A program made the translations under genes and the position numbers. The notes below the pieces were generated by a model. It ran no database searches. It saw nothing but the letters and a program-made list of their open reading frames with translations, and had not been told where the DNA came from. 64,000 nucleotides of DNA from JBJXHG01 sp046160865 (lineage in GTDB: Bacteria; Planctomycetota; UBA1135; GCA-002686595): assembly GCA_046160865.1 (NCBI GenBank), contig JBJXHG010000050.1:4086-68085 (forward strand). Reading direction: 5' to 3'. Below, in pieces: positions 27,315 to 35,385 of the stretch (positions within the stretch are counted from its first letter, which is position 1; every line of letters starts with the position of its first letter).

Positions 27315-28406
27315 ATGGCTGCACCGAAGAAGCCGGCGCGCTCTGCCCGTACGTCTGCGCACGACGCGAGCCCGAACACGTCCGAGTTCCTTGCGTTGGT
27401 CCATGCGGCGCGCGCGTTCCAAGAGCTCGCACCGTGGGAGTGGATGCGCGACGAGTCTCTGCTCGGGGTACGCGCGCTCGACGCACGCGAGACCGATTGG
27501 TGCTGCGTGCTCGGCGCCGCAAGGGAGCTGCACGGCCTCGCTGTGTACGTTGGAGGAGCGGGCTACGACGTGCATGCGCGACTGCAAGACGGCGAGCTCG
27601 ATCGCGATGACTCGCTGTTCGAGCAGGACGCACGCCTGTTGAGTTTCGTGCCGAAGCGCATGCTGTCGCAGGACGAGCGGCGCGCGCTCGACGCCGCGGG
27701 CGTGCAGTTCGACGCGCGTATCGGCTGGCCGCAGTTCGAGCGCCACCACGGCGGCACGATCGGTCAACCGCTCGCGTCCGACGAGATCCCGCTCCTGCTC
27801 GCCGCGATCGAGCAAACGATCGACGTCGCGCAGCGCGTCCGCGCGGAACCGAAGCTCTTGCGCTTGAACCGAGCGAAGCGGCATCTCGTGCGCGTCGAAT
27901 CGGGAACGCGACCGTCAACCGTTTGGACCGACGAGCGACAGGACGCGCCGCCGATGCCGGTCGCAGTGGTCGAGCCGCTGGAGACCGCGCGCCTCGAGAG
28001 CGTGGCGCGCCGTCCGCGTGCGGCCGGATCGATGCTCCAGGTCGATGTGTTCCCGATGTACGCTCGCATCGGCGACCCGGAGCTCGCCGGGAAGGTTCCA
28101 GCGCAGGTGCTGGTCGTCGACGGCGTGTCGGGCATGGTGCTGCACGTCGACATCACGCCGCCGGACGCGCGTTTCGCGCGCACGCGGGAGGAGCTCGTCA
28201 AGACGCTCGAGAAACTCGGCGAGCTCCCGGAGGTGCTGCAAGTGACCCGACCGGAGCTCGCGGCGTGGATCGAGCCGGTTGCCGAAGCGATCGGTGCGCA
28301 GGTCGAGCTCGTCCCGTTCCTCGACGTGCTGTCGGAAGTCCGCGAGTCGCTCGAAGAGTTCCTCGTGCGCGGCGGGCCGAAGCAGAGCGGTCGCAGGCAG
28401 CGGTGA
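27315..28406 (+). CDS. Hypothetical protein resembling DUF6930/DUF7309 proteins
   Basis: 363 residues from ATG 27315 (MAAPKKPARSARTSAHDASP). The N-terminal half (SEFLALVHAARAFQELAPWEWM ... VLGAARELHGLAVYVG ... FDARIGWPQFERHHGG) and the C-terminal half (VDVFPMYARIGDPELAGK, QVLVVDGVSGMVLHVDITPP) resemble a two-domain family that I associate, tentatively, with DUF7309 and DUF6930. It is cytosolic, with no signal or membrane span. Function unknown. It is the last gene with typical local base composition before the lower-GC island begins 58 bp downstream. Confidence 0.75.
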   Translation: MAAPKKPARSARTSAHDASPNTSEFLALVHAARAFQELAPWEWMRDESLLGVRALDARETDWCCVLGAARELHGLAVYVGGAGYDVHARLQDGELDRDDSLFEQDARLLSFVPKRMLSQDERRALDAAGVQFDARIGWPQFERHHGGTIGQPLASDEIPLLLAAIEQTIDVAQRVRAEPKLLRLNRAKRHLVRVESGTRPSTVWTDERQDAPPMPVAVVEPLETARLESVARRPRAAGSMLQVDVFPMYARIGDPELAGKVPAQVLVVDGVSGMVLHVDITPPDARFARTREELVKTLEKLGELPEVLQVTRPELAAWIEPVAEAIGAQVELVPFLDVLSEVRESLEEFLVRGGPKQSGRRQR

Positions 28407-28464
28407 GTGCGGGACGCAACTCGTTCACCAAGAATCGCATTGTCACCGAACCAAGAGCAGATCG

Positions 28465-29628
28465 ATGTCGCGTGTACCCAGTGATCTTGTTCACGTACTT
28501 CCGCGCAACTGGATCGATGCGGTTCTCGCGCATCGTGCGGATCGCGCTGCTGCGCCGCTTGTCTGCAAGTTGCAGGACATCGTGCAGGTGCACGGCGGCG
28601 AGTCAATTCTAATCGAGGACGTCCAACAGCTTGCCGTTTGGATCTGCTGCGACCGCGCGACGCCACACTACGATCCGTTCATCGGTGCCGACGAGTGCCT
28701 CGCCGAGCTCTATAACGCTGCGGGCACAACGTGGCCCGCAACGATTGTCCTCGACGAGTCGTCCCGGAACTCGAAGCAAAGTGTCGTTGGTCTCTTGACT
28801 GCGGTGAGCTCGGCGAAAGCAGAGTGGATCGCGCTGCGAGCTCTCGTTCGAGAGGGATGGGTTCCTGTCCCCAAACACCGCGACGACGGCCCGGACTGGA
28901 TTGTGGAGCTCGACGGGCGGCGTGTATCGATCGAGGTGAAGCACAAGGAGGACGTGCGCACGTGGGAGAATCGCCTCGGATGGGCGATTCGGGGACTCTC
29001 GTGCTTGCCCGGAATGGAGTCGCTCTCGGCTTTCGAATGGTTCGTGAGCCTCCCCGCGGCAATCACCGTGCAGCAGGGTTCCCTCCAGGTCCGCGCTCTG
29101 TGGGATGGGCGCATGGAGCTCGCGTCGTACCTCCGGTCGATTAGCTCGGGTCTGCAATCAGCTTCCTACGTTCGCGCGAACGGGAGAGCGTTCGAGATTA
29201 CCGCGCTTAACGACGGGCGACTCTCGATCACGCATCCGATCGCAGGCATCTCCTTGGAAGCCGCCCCCTCGAAGCATCCGCAGTACTTCTCAGTGATCAC
29301 CGGCGCGGCGGAGTACGTTCCATCGCGGATGGATGCGGAGCATGTTGAGGTCCTTGCGGAGCACGTCGTGAAGCGAAAAATCGGTCCGTTACGAGCCAGC
29401 AGTCCGACGGAGTGCGTGTGGATCATCGTGTGGGAGGTTCCCCCGGCGTGGGAGATCCCGATGACTCGACGCTGGCTGCACGACGAGCTCCGCAGTTTGT
29501 CCTCGAACGAGGCTCTGCCTCCCGTTGCTTTGCTTCCTCTTGGATCTTTCGAGTGGAGTCGCTCGCGTTTGCTTGCGGACGACAAGGCATTCGCGCTTGG
29601 TCTCGGAACCGAAAGCGGGGTCCGATGA
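28465..29628 (+). CDS. PD-(D/E)xK nuclease-like protein, first gene of a three-Cys-motif/TcmP operon
   Basis: 387 residues from ATG 28465. Residues 117-160 hold a restriction-endonuclease-like active site: helix AKAEWIALRALVREGW with E120, then PD at 143-144 in DDGPDWIVELDG, then EVK at 157-159 in RRVSIEVKHKED. The N-terminal 110 residues and the C-terminal 220 residues are not recognised. They may be a target-recognition or partner-binding part. The stop overlaps the next gene's start (ATGA), so it is translationally coupled to the three-Cys-motif protein. Base composition is visibly less GC-rich than in the flanks, suggesting horizontal transfer. The nuclease role is inferred from the motif. 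Confidence 0.75.
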   Translation: MSRVPSDLVHVLPRNWIDAVLAHRADRAAAPLVCKLQDIVQVHGGESILIEDVQQLAVWICCDRATPHYDPFIGADECLAELYNAAGTTWPATIVLDESSRNSKQSVVGLLTAVSSAKAEWIALRALVREGWVPVPKHRDDGPDWIVELDGRRVSIEVKHKEDVRTWENRLGWAIRGLSCLPGMESLSAFEWFVSLPAAITVQQGSLQVRALWDGRMELASYLRSISSGLQSASYVRANGRAFEITALNDGRLSITHPIAGISLEAAPSKHPQYFSVITGAAEYVPSRMDAEHVEVLAEHVVKRKIGPLRASSPTECVWIIVWEVPPAWEIPMTRRWLHDELRSLSSNEALPPVALLPLGSFEWSRSRLLADDKAFALGLGTESGVR

Positions 29629-30428
29629 GCGAGCGCAGCACGATCGAGTGGACCGACGCGACGTGGAACCCAGTGCGTGGCTGCACGAAGGTGAGCCCTG
29701 GTTGCACGCATTGTTACGCGGAGACGTTCGCCGAGCGATGGAGAGGGGTGCCCGGGCATCCATACGAGCAGGGGTTCGATCTGCGGCTTGTGCCGGAGAA
29801 ACTCACCGAGCCCCTGCTCTGGGCGAAGTCACGGACGATCTTCGTTAACTCGATGAGCGATCTGTTCCACGAAGCGGTGCCGGCGGAGTACATCGCGCGC
29901 GTGTTCGCGGTGATGGGACTCGCGGACTGGCACGTCTATCAGGTGTTGACGAAGCGCGCGGCGCGGATGCGCGAGGTCGTATCGAGGAATCAAGCCAACG
30001 TCGAGCGCTTCAATAATATATGGCTCGGCGTGAGCGTCGAGAACAGAAAGCACGGGCTACCTAGGGTTGAGGACCTGCGCGACACGCCAGCGGCCGTACG
30101 GTTCCTGTCGATCGAGCCCCTCCTCGAGGATCTGGGGGAGATCGATCTCAAGGCAATCCATTGGGTGATCGTCGGCGGCGAGAGCGGACCGAGAGCGCGG
30201 CCGATGGAGCGTGAGTGGGTGCTCTCGATCCGAGATCAGTGCCGGCGCGCGAACGTTCCGTTCTTCTTCAAGCAGTGGGGCGGCGTGCAGAAAAGTCGGA
30301 CCGGAAGACTTCTCGATGGGCAAACCTTCGACGAGCTTCCGAAACCTCATCGGCTCGTCGTGCCGAACCAAGAAGAGCGGCGAAACCGGATTGAGCGACT
30401 GTCGGTCCTCATTGGCGAAAGGGAATAG
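29625..30428 (+). CDS. Three-Cys-motif protein, DUF5131/phage Gp37-Gp68 family
   Basis: 267 residues, with the N-terminal family signature IEWTDATWNPVRGCTKVSPG and cysteines C20, C27 and C30 (C-x6-C-x2-C) that recall a radical-SAM-like cluster site. Further landmarks: IFVNSMSDLFHEAVP, VYQVLTKRAARM, NIWLGVSVEN, RFLSIEPLLEDLG, HWVIVGGESGPRARPM and the end FFKQWGG. Members occur on phages and mobile islands, and beside TcmP. Biochemical activity is not established as far as I know. ATGA overlap with the nuclease-like gene upstream; TcmP starts 28 bp downstream. Contains locally AT-rich codons (for example AATAATATATGG near 30013). Confidence 0.95.
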   Translation: MSERSTIEWTDATWNPVRGCTKVSPGCTHCYAETFAERWRGVPGHPYEQGFDLRLVPEKLTEPLLWAKSRTIFVNSMSDLFHEAVPAEYIARVFAVMGLADWHVYQVLTKRAARMREVVSRNQANVERFNNIWLGVSVENRKHGLPRVEDLRDTPAAVRFLSIEPLLEDLGEIDLKAIHWVIVGGESGPRARPMEREWVLSIRDQCRRANVPFFFKQWGGVQKSRTGRLLDGQTFDELPKPHRLVVPNQEERRNRIERLSVLIGERE

Positions 30429-30455
30429 ACCGAGACGTCTCGAAGCCCTCGCACC

Positions 30456-31559
30456 ATGGCCGCCCCGAAAACGACCACTTGGGAACTGGAACCGCACACC
30501 CGCGCGAAGCATGCGATCCTCCGACGTTACCTCGAAGCCTGGACGCCGATCCTGAGCCTAGGTGGTTTTCCGCGCTTCATGTACGTCGATGGCTTCGCCG
30601 GTCCCGGCCAGTACGTAGGCGGGCATGATGGCTCGCCGATCATCGCTCTCAAAGCGGCGCTCGGACAGCAAAATCGAATCGCCGCGTCTATCGATTACTT
30701 CTTCATCGAGCGAGATCGCGACCGTGCCGACTTCCTTGAGCGGCTCCTTCCAGCGCTGAACCTGCCGAAGCGCTTCGAACCTGCGGTGTTCGGTGGACTC
30801 TCTTTCGAGCGTGTATTCATCAGCGAGATCCGTCCTCGACGCGGCAGACAAGAACAACGCACGCCGCTCTTCGCGTTCCTCGATCCCTTTGGCTGGACGG
30901 GCATCCCCTTCGACATCGTCAGTGAGCTTGCGTCTGCCCCGAGCGCAGAAGTGCTCGTGACTTTCATGTACGAAGAGATCAATCGATTCCTCGGGCACCC
31001 AGACCAGCCGGAAAACCTCGACTCGTTCTTCGGCACGACCGAGTGGCGCTCAGCTCTCGGCCTCGAGGGGCTGGCTCGTCGAAAGCGCTTGCGTGATCTC
31101 TACGCGGCGCAGCTCAAGCGCTGCGCGCGATTCGTGCGGACGTTCGAGATGCGGAACGAGCGCGACAGCACGGATTATTACTTGTTCTTCGCGACGAACA
31201 GTGCGAAGGGACTGGAGAAAATGAAGGAGGCCATGTGGAGGGTGGACTCTAGCGGAGAGTTCGTCTTCTCGGACGCCACCAACTCCGATCAGCATGTCCT
31301 ATTTGCCTCGGACCACCGCGAGTTGCCGGAGCTGATCGCACAACAGTTCGCGGGCCGAACGGTGAGGGTGGCTGAAGTCGCGCAGTTCGTGCTGGAGGAG
31401 ACTGCCTATCCGCGCAACTTCTTCAAGCGAGCTCTCAAGAGCCTAGAGACTGCGCCACCCCCCAAGATGGAACCCGTGGACGCGCCACCGGGACGCCGGA
31501 GGGGAACGTTTCCGGACGAAGGCCTGAGCATTCGTTTTCCCGAGATCATGCACCCCTGA
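30456..31559 (+). CDS. tcmP: Three-Cys-motif partner protein TcmP
   Basis: 367 residues. The family signature is WELEPHTRAKHAILRRYLEA followed by MYVDGFAGPGQYVGGHDGSP near residue 40-60, then FIERDRDRADFLERLL, LFAFLDPFGWTGIPFDIV and VLVTFMYEEINRFLG. The DGFAGPG and FLDPFG blocks resemble the SAM-binding and catalytic motifs of Rossmann methyltransferases, so an enzymatic role is plausible. The C-terminal third contains FATNSAKGLEKMKEAMW. It is last in the three-gene operon and convergent with the cyclase-like gene. TcmP is named for its recurring partnership with three-Cys-motif proteins; function unknown. Confidence 0.95.
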   Translation: MAAPKTTTWELEPHTRAKHAILRRYLEAWTPILSLGGFPRFMYVDGFAGPGQYVGGHDGSPIIALKAALGQQNRIAASIDYFFIERDRDRADFLERLLPALNLPKRFEPAVFGGLSFERVFISEIRPRRGRQEQRTPLFAFLDPFGWTGIPFDIVSELASAPSAEVLVTFMYEEINRFLGHPDQPENLDSFFGTTEWRSALGLEGLARRKRLRDLYAAQLKRCARFVRTFEMRNERDSTDYYLFFATNSAKGLEKMKEAMWRVDSSGEFVFSDATNSDQHVLFASDHRELPELIAQQFAGRTVRVAEVAQFVLEETAYPRNFFKRALKSLETAPPPKMEPVDAPPGRRRGTFPDEGLSIRFPEIMHP

Positions 31560-31623
31560 TTTTCTGTCGACGGCCCTTCGTGCGGTGTGACTGTCGTGTT
31601 GTCCGATCCAGCTCTCGGTCGAA

Positions 31624-32373
31624 CTAGAAGATCTTCAGCCGATCTCGTTCTCGGTTCGTGGGGAAGCACTGCACGCAGATCGAGTCGTGAAACGATCTAG
31701 CGTTCTCCCACTTCGCCCAAGCAGAGCCTTCTCGCAGGCGCTCCTCCTCGGTCGGATTCGCGCGCTCTTTCGACCACCGCAGCTCGAAGCTTGTGTGGAT
31801 TGTCTGTGTCCAGTCGATCGCAAGCGTGTCGAACGTCTTTCCGTTCTTCATTGGTACCGAGTACTCGCACACCCACCACTGCGACCTTGCACCGGTCGTC
31901 GTCCGAGGTGGCACTTGCGCTGCCGCGTTCGCGGTCAGAGCGCCGCCGATCCACTCCTGTGAGCGTTCAAGCTCGTAGGCTCCGACCAATGCTCGGCCGA
32001 CGAAGACTTCGTCCTCGGGGGATGCATGGAACTCGCCATGATCGATACCGATTCGAAGTGGCGTCTTCGTCTTCGTCGTCATGAAAAGGAGCCAGCCGAC
32101 CGTCTCGAGAACGTTGCGACGGGAGAGCTCGTCGTCGTCCCTGGCGTACAGAAGCAGCGTGTCGGAGAACCACGCGACGCCGACTCGCTCCTGAGCACGA
32201 AGCTCGTCGAGTCGCGGAACGTCGGTGGGGAACAGCCCCTGCTTGACCGAGTAACCGGTCAGTCGTCGGAACAAGGCGAGGTCGTGAGCGAGGAGCTTGT
32301 CGAGGGGGCGGCTCTCGATCAGACGCTTGAAGCCGAGGATGTCGCAGAGCGCAACCATTCGCTGGCGGGTCAT
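31624..32373 (-). CDS. Nucleotide-cyclase-like (DILGF) protein
   Basis: 249 residues from ATG 32373 (MTRQRMVALCDILGFKRLIE); M6 is an alternative start. D11 in CDILGF and D71 in VAWFSDTLLLY occupy the positions of the two metal-binding aspartates of class III nucleotidyl cyclases. LRIGIDHGEF and GRALVGAYELERSQEWIGGA are further family-like blocks. Purine-selecting residues cannot be assigned by eye, so it may be a cyclase, a degenerate one, or only fold-related. It is convergent with tcmP (64 bp between the stops) and divergent from transketolase (135 bp). Its composition fits the island. Membership of the TcmP system is a guess. Confidence 0.7.
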   Translation of the reverse strand: MTRQRMVALCDILGFKRLIESRPLDKLLAHDLALFRRLTGYSVKQGLFPTDVPRLDELRAQERVGVAWFSDTLLLYARDDDELSRRNVLETVGWLLFMTTKTKTPLRIGIDHGEFHASPEDEVFVGRALVGAYELERSQEWIGGALTANAAAQVPPRTTTGARSQWWVCEYSVPMKNGKTFDTLAIDWTQTIHTSFELRWSKERANPTEEERLREGSAWAKWENARSFHDSICVQCFPTNRERDRLKIF

Positions 32374-32508
32374 GTTCTCACCGTATCGAGGGTACGTGCC
32401 CGGAGTGCTCGCGATCTCACGCACGCACGCGGAACCTGCGACCGAGAGCTGAGGCCGCGGGGTTCCTTCCTCTATATTGGCGGTCTCCTCGTCCCACACG
32501 CTCTCCGC

Positions 32509-34845
32509 ATGCAAACCCTCTCCCGCCCCGCGTACGACACCGTCTCGAAGCACTTCCACCACTGGCAAAAGGTCGGCGACCTGATCGATCAGTCGATCGA
32601 CCTCATGCTGAACCTGCGCCAATCCGGGCATCCGGGCGGCTCGCGCTCGAAGGTTCCGTTGATGGTGTCGACGACGCTGAGCGGCGCGATGCGCTGGGAC
32701 ATCCGTCATCCCGAGGCGCCGTTCGGCGACCGGTTCGTGCTCGTCGCGGGCCACTGCGCGCCGCTCGTGTACGCGATGCTCGCTGTCTACAACGAAGCGC
32801 TGCGCATGCGCTACGAGCTGACGCGCGACGCGCGCTTCCTCGTGCCGAACGCGAAGGAGCGCGCGCTGTACTGGGAAGACCTGCTCCTCCTGCGCCACAA
32901 CAAAGGCTTGCCCGGCCACGCGGAGATGGAGGGCAAGACGCTCTTCTTCAAGTTCAACACGGGTCCGTCGGGTCACGGCGCACCGGCCGCGCTCGGCGAA
33001 GCGATGGCTCTGAAGCACGCCGGCGCCGGCGACGTGCGCGTGTTCGCGATGGAAGGCGAAGGCGGTCATTCCGCCGGCGCGCACCACGAGGTGAAGCACT
33101 CCGCGTGGGGACTCGGGCTCGACAACCTCGTGTACCTCTTCGATTGGAACGATCACGGCATCGACACGCGCGCGCACTCGGAGGTCGTGCACGGCACGCC
33201 GCAGCAGTGGTTCGACGCGTACGGTTGGCGCGTCGCGGGCACGGAGCGCGGCGAGGACTACGCCGCGATCACGCAAGCGCTCTTCCAGATCGTGCGCGAC
33301 GAGAAGCCGAATCAGCGGCCCGGCATGGTGTGGGTCAAGACGCGCAAGGGACGCGGCTACTACAAGTTCGACGCTCCGAGCCACGGCAAGGCGCACGCGC
33401 GCAACTCCGAGCTCTTCTGGAAGTGCCGCGGCGACTTCCAAGAGAAGTACGGCGTGAAGTTCGCCGGCTGCGGCGACACGAGCGATCCGGGTGAGGAAGG
33501 CTCGCGCGAGCAGACGCGCGCGTGGTTTCAAACCGTGATGAGCGTGCTGCGCGACGATCGCGAGCTCCTCGAGTACCTCTCCGACACGCTCGTCGCGATC
33601 GGCGACTCGGTGCCGAAGAAGCCCGCCGGCTTCCGACTGACGTCGAAGGAGAACCTGCACGAGGACCGCTCGTGGCTCGCGCTCGACAAGTTGCCGAAGG
33701 AGCTCTTCGTCGCGCCCGGCACGAAGATCGCGAACAAGGAAGGCTTCGCGAAGTTCGGTGCGTGGGTGAACGAGCTCGCCAAGGAGAAGATGAATCGGCC
33801 GCTCGTGCTCGCGTGCTCGGCCGATCTCGCCGAGTCGACGTCGATCCACGGCTTCTCGAAGGGATTCAAAGAGAAGGAAGGCTTCGGCTGGTACGAGCGC
33901 GCGAAGAACCCGGGCGGGGCGCTCTTGCCGCAGCAGATCACCGAGTTCACGAACTCCGGCCTGATGGCCGGCATCGCGACCGTGAACATGTCGAGCACGC
34001 CGGAGCAAACGTTCGTCGGCTACTGGGGCGCGCATTCGACGTACGGCTCGTTCTCGTACTTGAAGTACGGCTTGATGCGGCTCTTCTCGCAGCTCGCGCA
34101 AGACTGCCCGCTGAAAGTCGGCAAGGTGATCTGGGTCGCCGGTCACTCCGGCCCCGAGACGGCCGAGGACAGCCGCACGCACTTCGGCATCTTCGCGCCG
34201 GGCGTCACGCAGCTCTTCCCCGCGAATCACGTCATCAACTTGCACCCTTGGGAGCACAACGAAGTGCCGGTGATGCTCGCGGCCGCGCTCGCGACGGACA
34301 TTCCGATCGTCGTGCTGCACCTCACGCGCCCGAACGTGACGATTCCAGATCGCGCGAAGATCGGCTGCGCGCCGTACACCGACGCCGCGCGCGGCGCGTA
34401 CGTCATCCGCGACTACGACGCCAGGCGGCCGAAGTCAGGCTGCGTGCTCGTGCAAGGAACGAGCACGACCGATTCGCTCTTCCAGCTCTTGCCCAAGTTC
34501 GCGGACGGCAGCGCGCCGAACGTGAAGCTCGTCGCGGCCGTGTCGTGGGAGCTCTTCCAACGCCAAGACGTGGCATACCGCGAGCGCGTCATGTCGCACA
34601 CCGACTGGCTCGACTCGACGGTGATCACGAACGGCGCGCGACGCTTGATGCACGATTGGCTCGCGCACAAGGTCGCCGAGGAGTACGCGATGAGCTCCGA
34701 CTGGGACGATCGCTGGCGCACGGGCGGCAGCGTCGAGGAGCTCAAGGTCGAAGCGCACATCGACGCGCCGAGTTTGCTCGCCGGCATCACGAAGTTCGCA
34801 CAGGAGCGTGAGCAGCGGCTGAAGCGACTCGCGTATCCGTTGTGA
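32509..34845 (+). CDS. tkt: Transketolase
   Basis: 778 residues from ATG 32509. It transfers two-carbon ketol units in the pentose phosphate/Calvin pathways using thiamine diphosphate. N-terminal motifs are SGHPGGSRSKVP, FVLVAGHCAPLVYAML, KGLPGHAEM, TGPSGHGAPAALGEAMA and the cofactor segment MEGEGGHSAGAHHE to YLFDWNDHGID. Central and C-terminal motifs are SADLAESTSIHGFSKGF, WGAHSTYGSFSYLKYGLMR and VIWVAGHSGPETAEDSRTH. It is longer than E. coli TktA (about 660), with extra sequence in the middle, as in some planctomycete homologues. Native base composition returns here. Confidence 0.93.
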   Translation: MQTLSRPAYDTVSKHFHHWQKVGDLIDQSIDLMLNLRQSGHPGGSRSKVPLMVSTTLSGAMRWDIRHPEAPFGDRFVLVAGHCAPLVYAMLAVYNEALRMRYELTRDARFLVPNAKERALYWEDLLLLRHNKGLPGHAEMEGKTLFFKFNTGPSGHGAPAALGEAMALKHAGAGDVRVFAMEGEGGHSAGAHHEVKHSAWGLGLDNLVYLFDWNDHGIDTRAHSEVVHGTPQQWFDAYGWRVAGTERGEDYAAITQALFQIVRDEKPNQRPGMVWVKTRKGRGYYKFDAPSHGKAHARNSELFWKCRGDFQEKYGVKFAGCGDTSDPGEEGSREQTRAWFQTVMSVLRDDRELLEYLSDTLVAIGDSVPKKPAGFRLTSKENLHEDRSWLALDKLPKELFVAPGTKIANKEGFAKFGAWVNELAKEKMNRPLVLACSADLAESTSIHGFSKGFKEKEGFGWYERAKNPGGALLPQQITEFTNSGLMAGIATVNMSSTPEQTFVGYWGAHSTYGSFSYLKYGLMRLFSQLAQDCPLKVGKVIWVAGHSGPETAEDSRTHFGIFAPGVTQLFPANHVINLHPWEHNEVPVMLAAALATDIPIVVLHLTRPNVTIPDRAKIGCAPYTDAARGAYVIRDYDARRPKSGCVLVQGTSTTDSLFQLLPKFADGSAPNVKLVAAVSWELFQRQDVAYRERVMSHTDWLDSTVITNGARRLMHDWLAHKVAEEYAMSSDWDDRWRTGGSVEELKVEAHIDAPSLLAGITKFAQEREQRLKRLAYPL

Positions 34846-34896
34846 CGCGCGCGCTGAATCGAATGTCGGCGCGCCCTCGCGTGTAGAGCGCACGCC

Positions 34897-35352
34897 GTGC
34901 CGTCGCGTTGGGTCACCGTTCACGTCGCGGGGCTTTGGGAGGCGCAGGCCCTCGCCGCGACTCTCGAGGCCGCCGGGATTCCGACGTTCGTGCCGGATGT
35001 CGGCATCAAGACGACGCAGCCGTTCTACAGCGGCGCGAACTCGCTCCAAGCGGAGGTTCAAGTCCCCGAGTGCGACGTCGATCGCGCACGCGAGGTGCTC
35101 GACGCGCGCGACACGGCTCCGCGAACGCCGTCGAAATCCGACTTGGACAAGCTCGGCACGCGCATCCGTTGGGCGTCGCTGTACACAGTGACCGCACCGA
35201 TCGCGCTGTACTTGGCCGTTCCGTACTTCCGCAAGTGCCGGAACGCAACGAAGCGTCCCGAGGCTCACGGCTACACGATCGCCGCGGTCGGCTACAGCTT
35301 GATCGTGCTCGCGGTGCCCGTCTTGCTGATTCTCTCGCTCGCGCGATCTTGA
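34897..35352 (+). CDS. DUF2007-like domain protein with C-terminal membrane spans
   Basis: 151 residues from GTG 34897. Residues 6-70 (VHVAGLWEAQALAATLEAAG, FVPDVGIKTTQP, AEVQVPECDVDRAREVLD) match the ferredoxin-like DUF2007 domain, a putative signal-transducing module. Two membrane segments follow (SLYTVTAPIALYLAVPYF and YSLIVLAVPVLLILSLA). It starts 51 bp after tkt. Function unknown. Confidence 0.8.
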   Translation: MPSRWVTVHVAGLWEAQALAATLEAAGIPTFVPDVGIKTTQPFYSGANSLQAEVQVPECDVDRAREVLDARDTAPRTPSKSDLDKLGTRIRWASLYTVTAPIALYLAVPYFRKCRNATKRPEAHGYTIAAVGYSLIVLAVPVLLILSLARS

Positions 35353-35385
35353 GGAACCATCGCGCGCCGGTCATCGTTGTGCGCG

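Noticed and set aside
29625..31559. Prophage remnant, because DUF5131 is also called phage Gp37/Gp68
   Set aside because: No integrase, structural, lysis or replication gene is nearby; the family also occurs in chromosomal islands.
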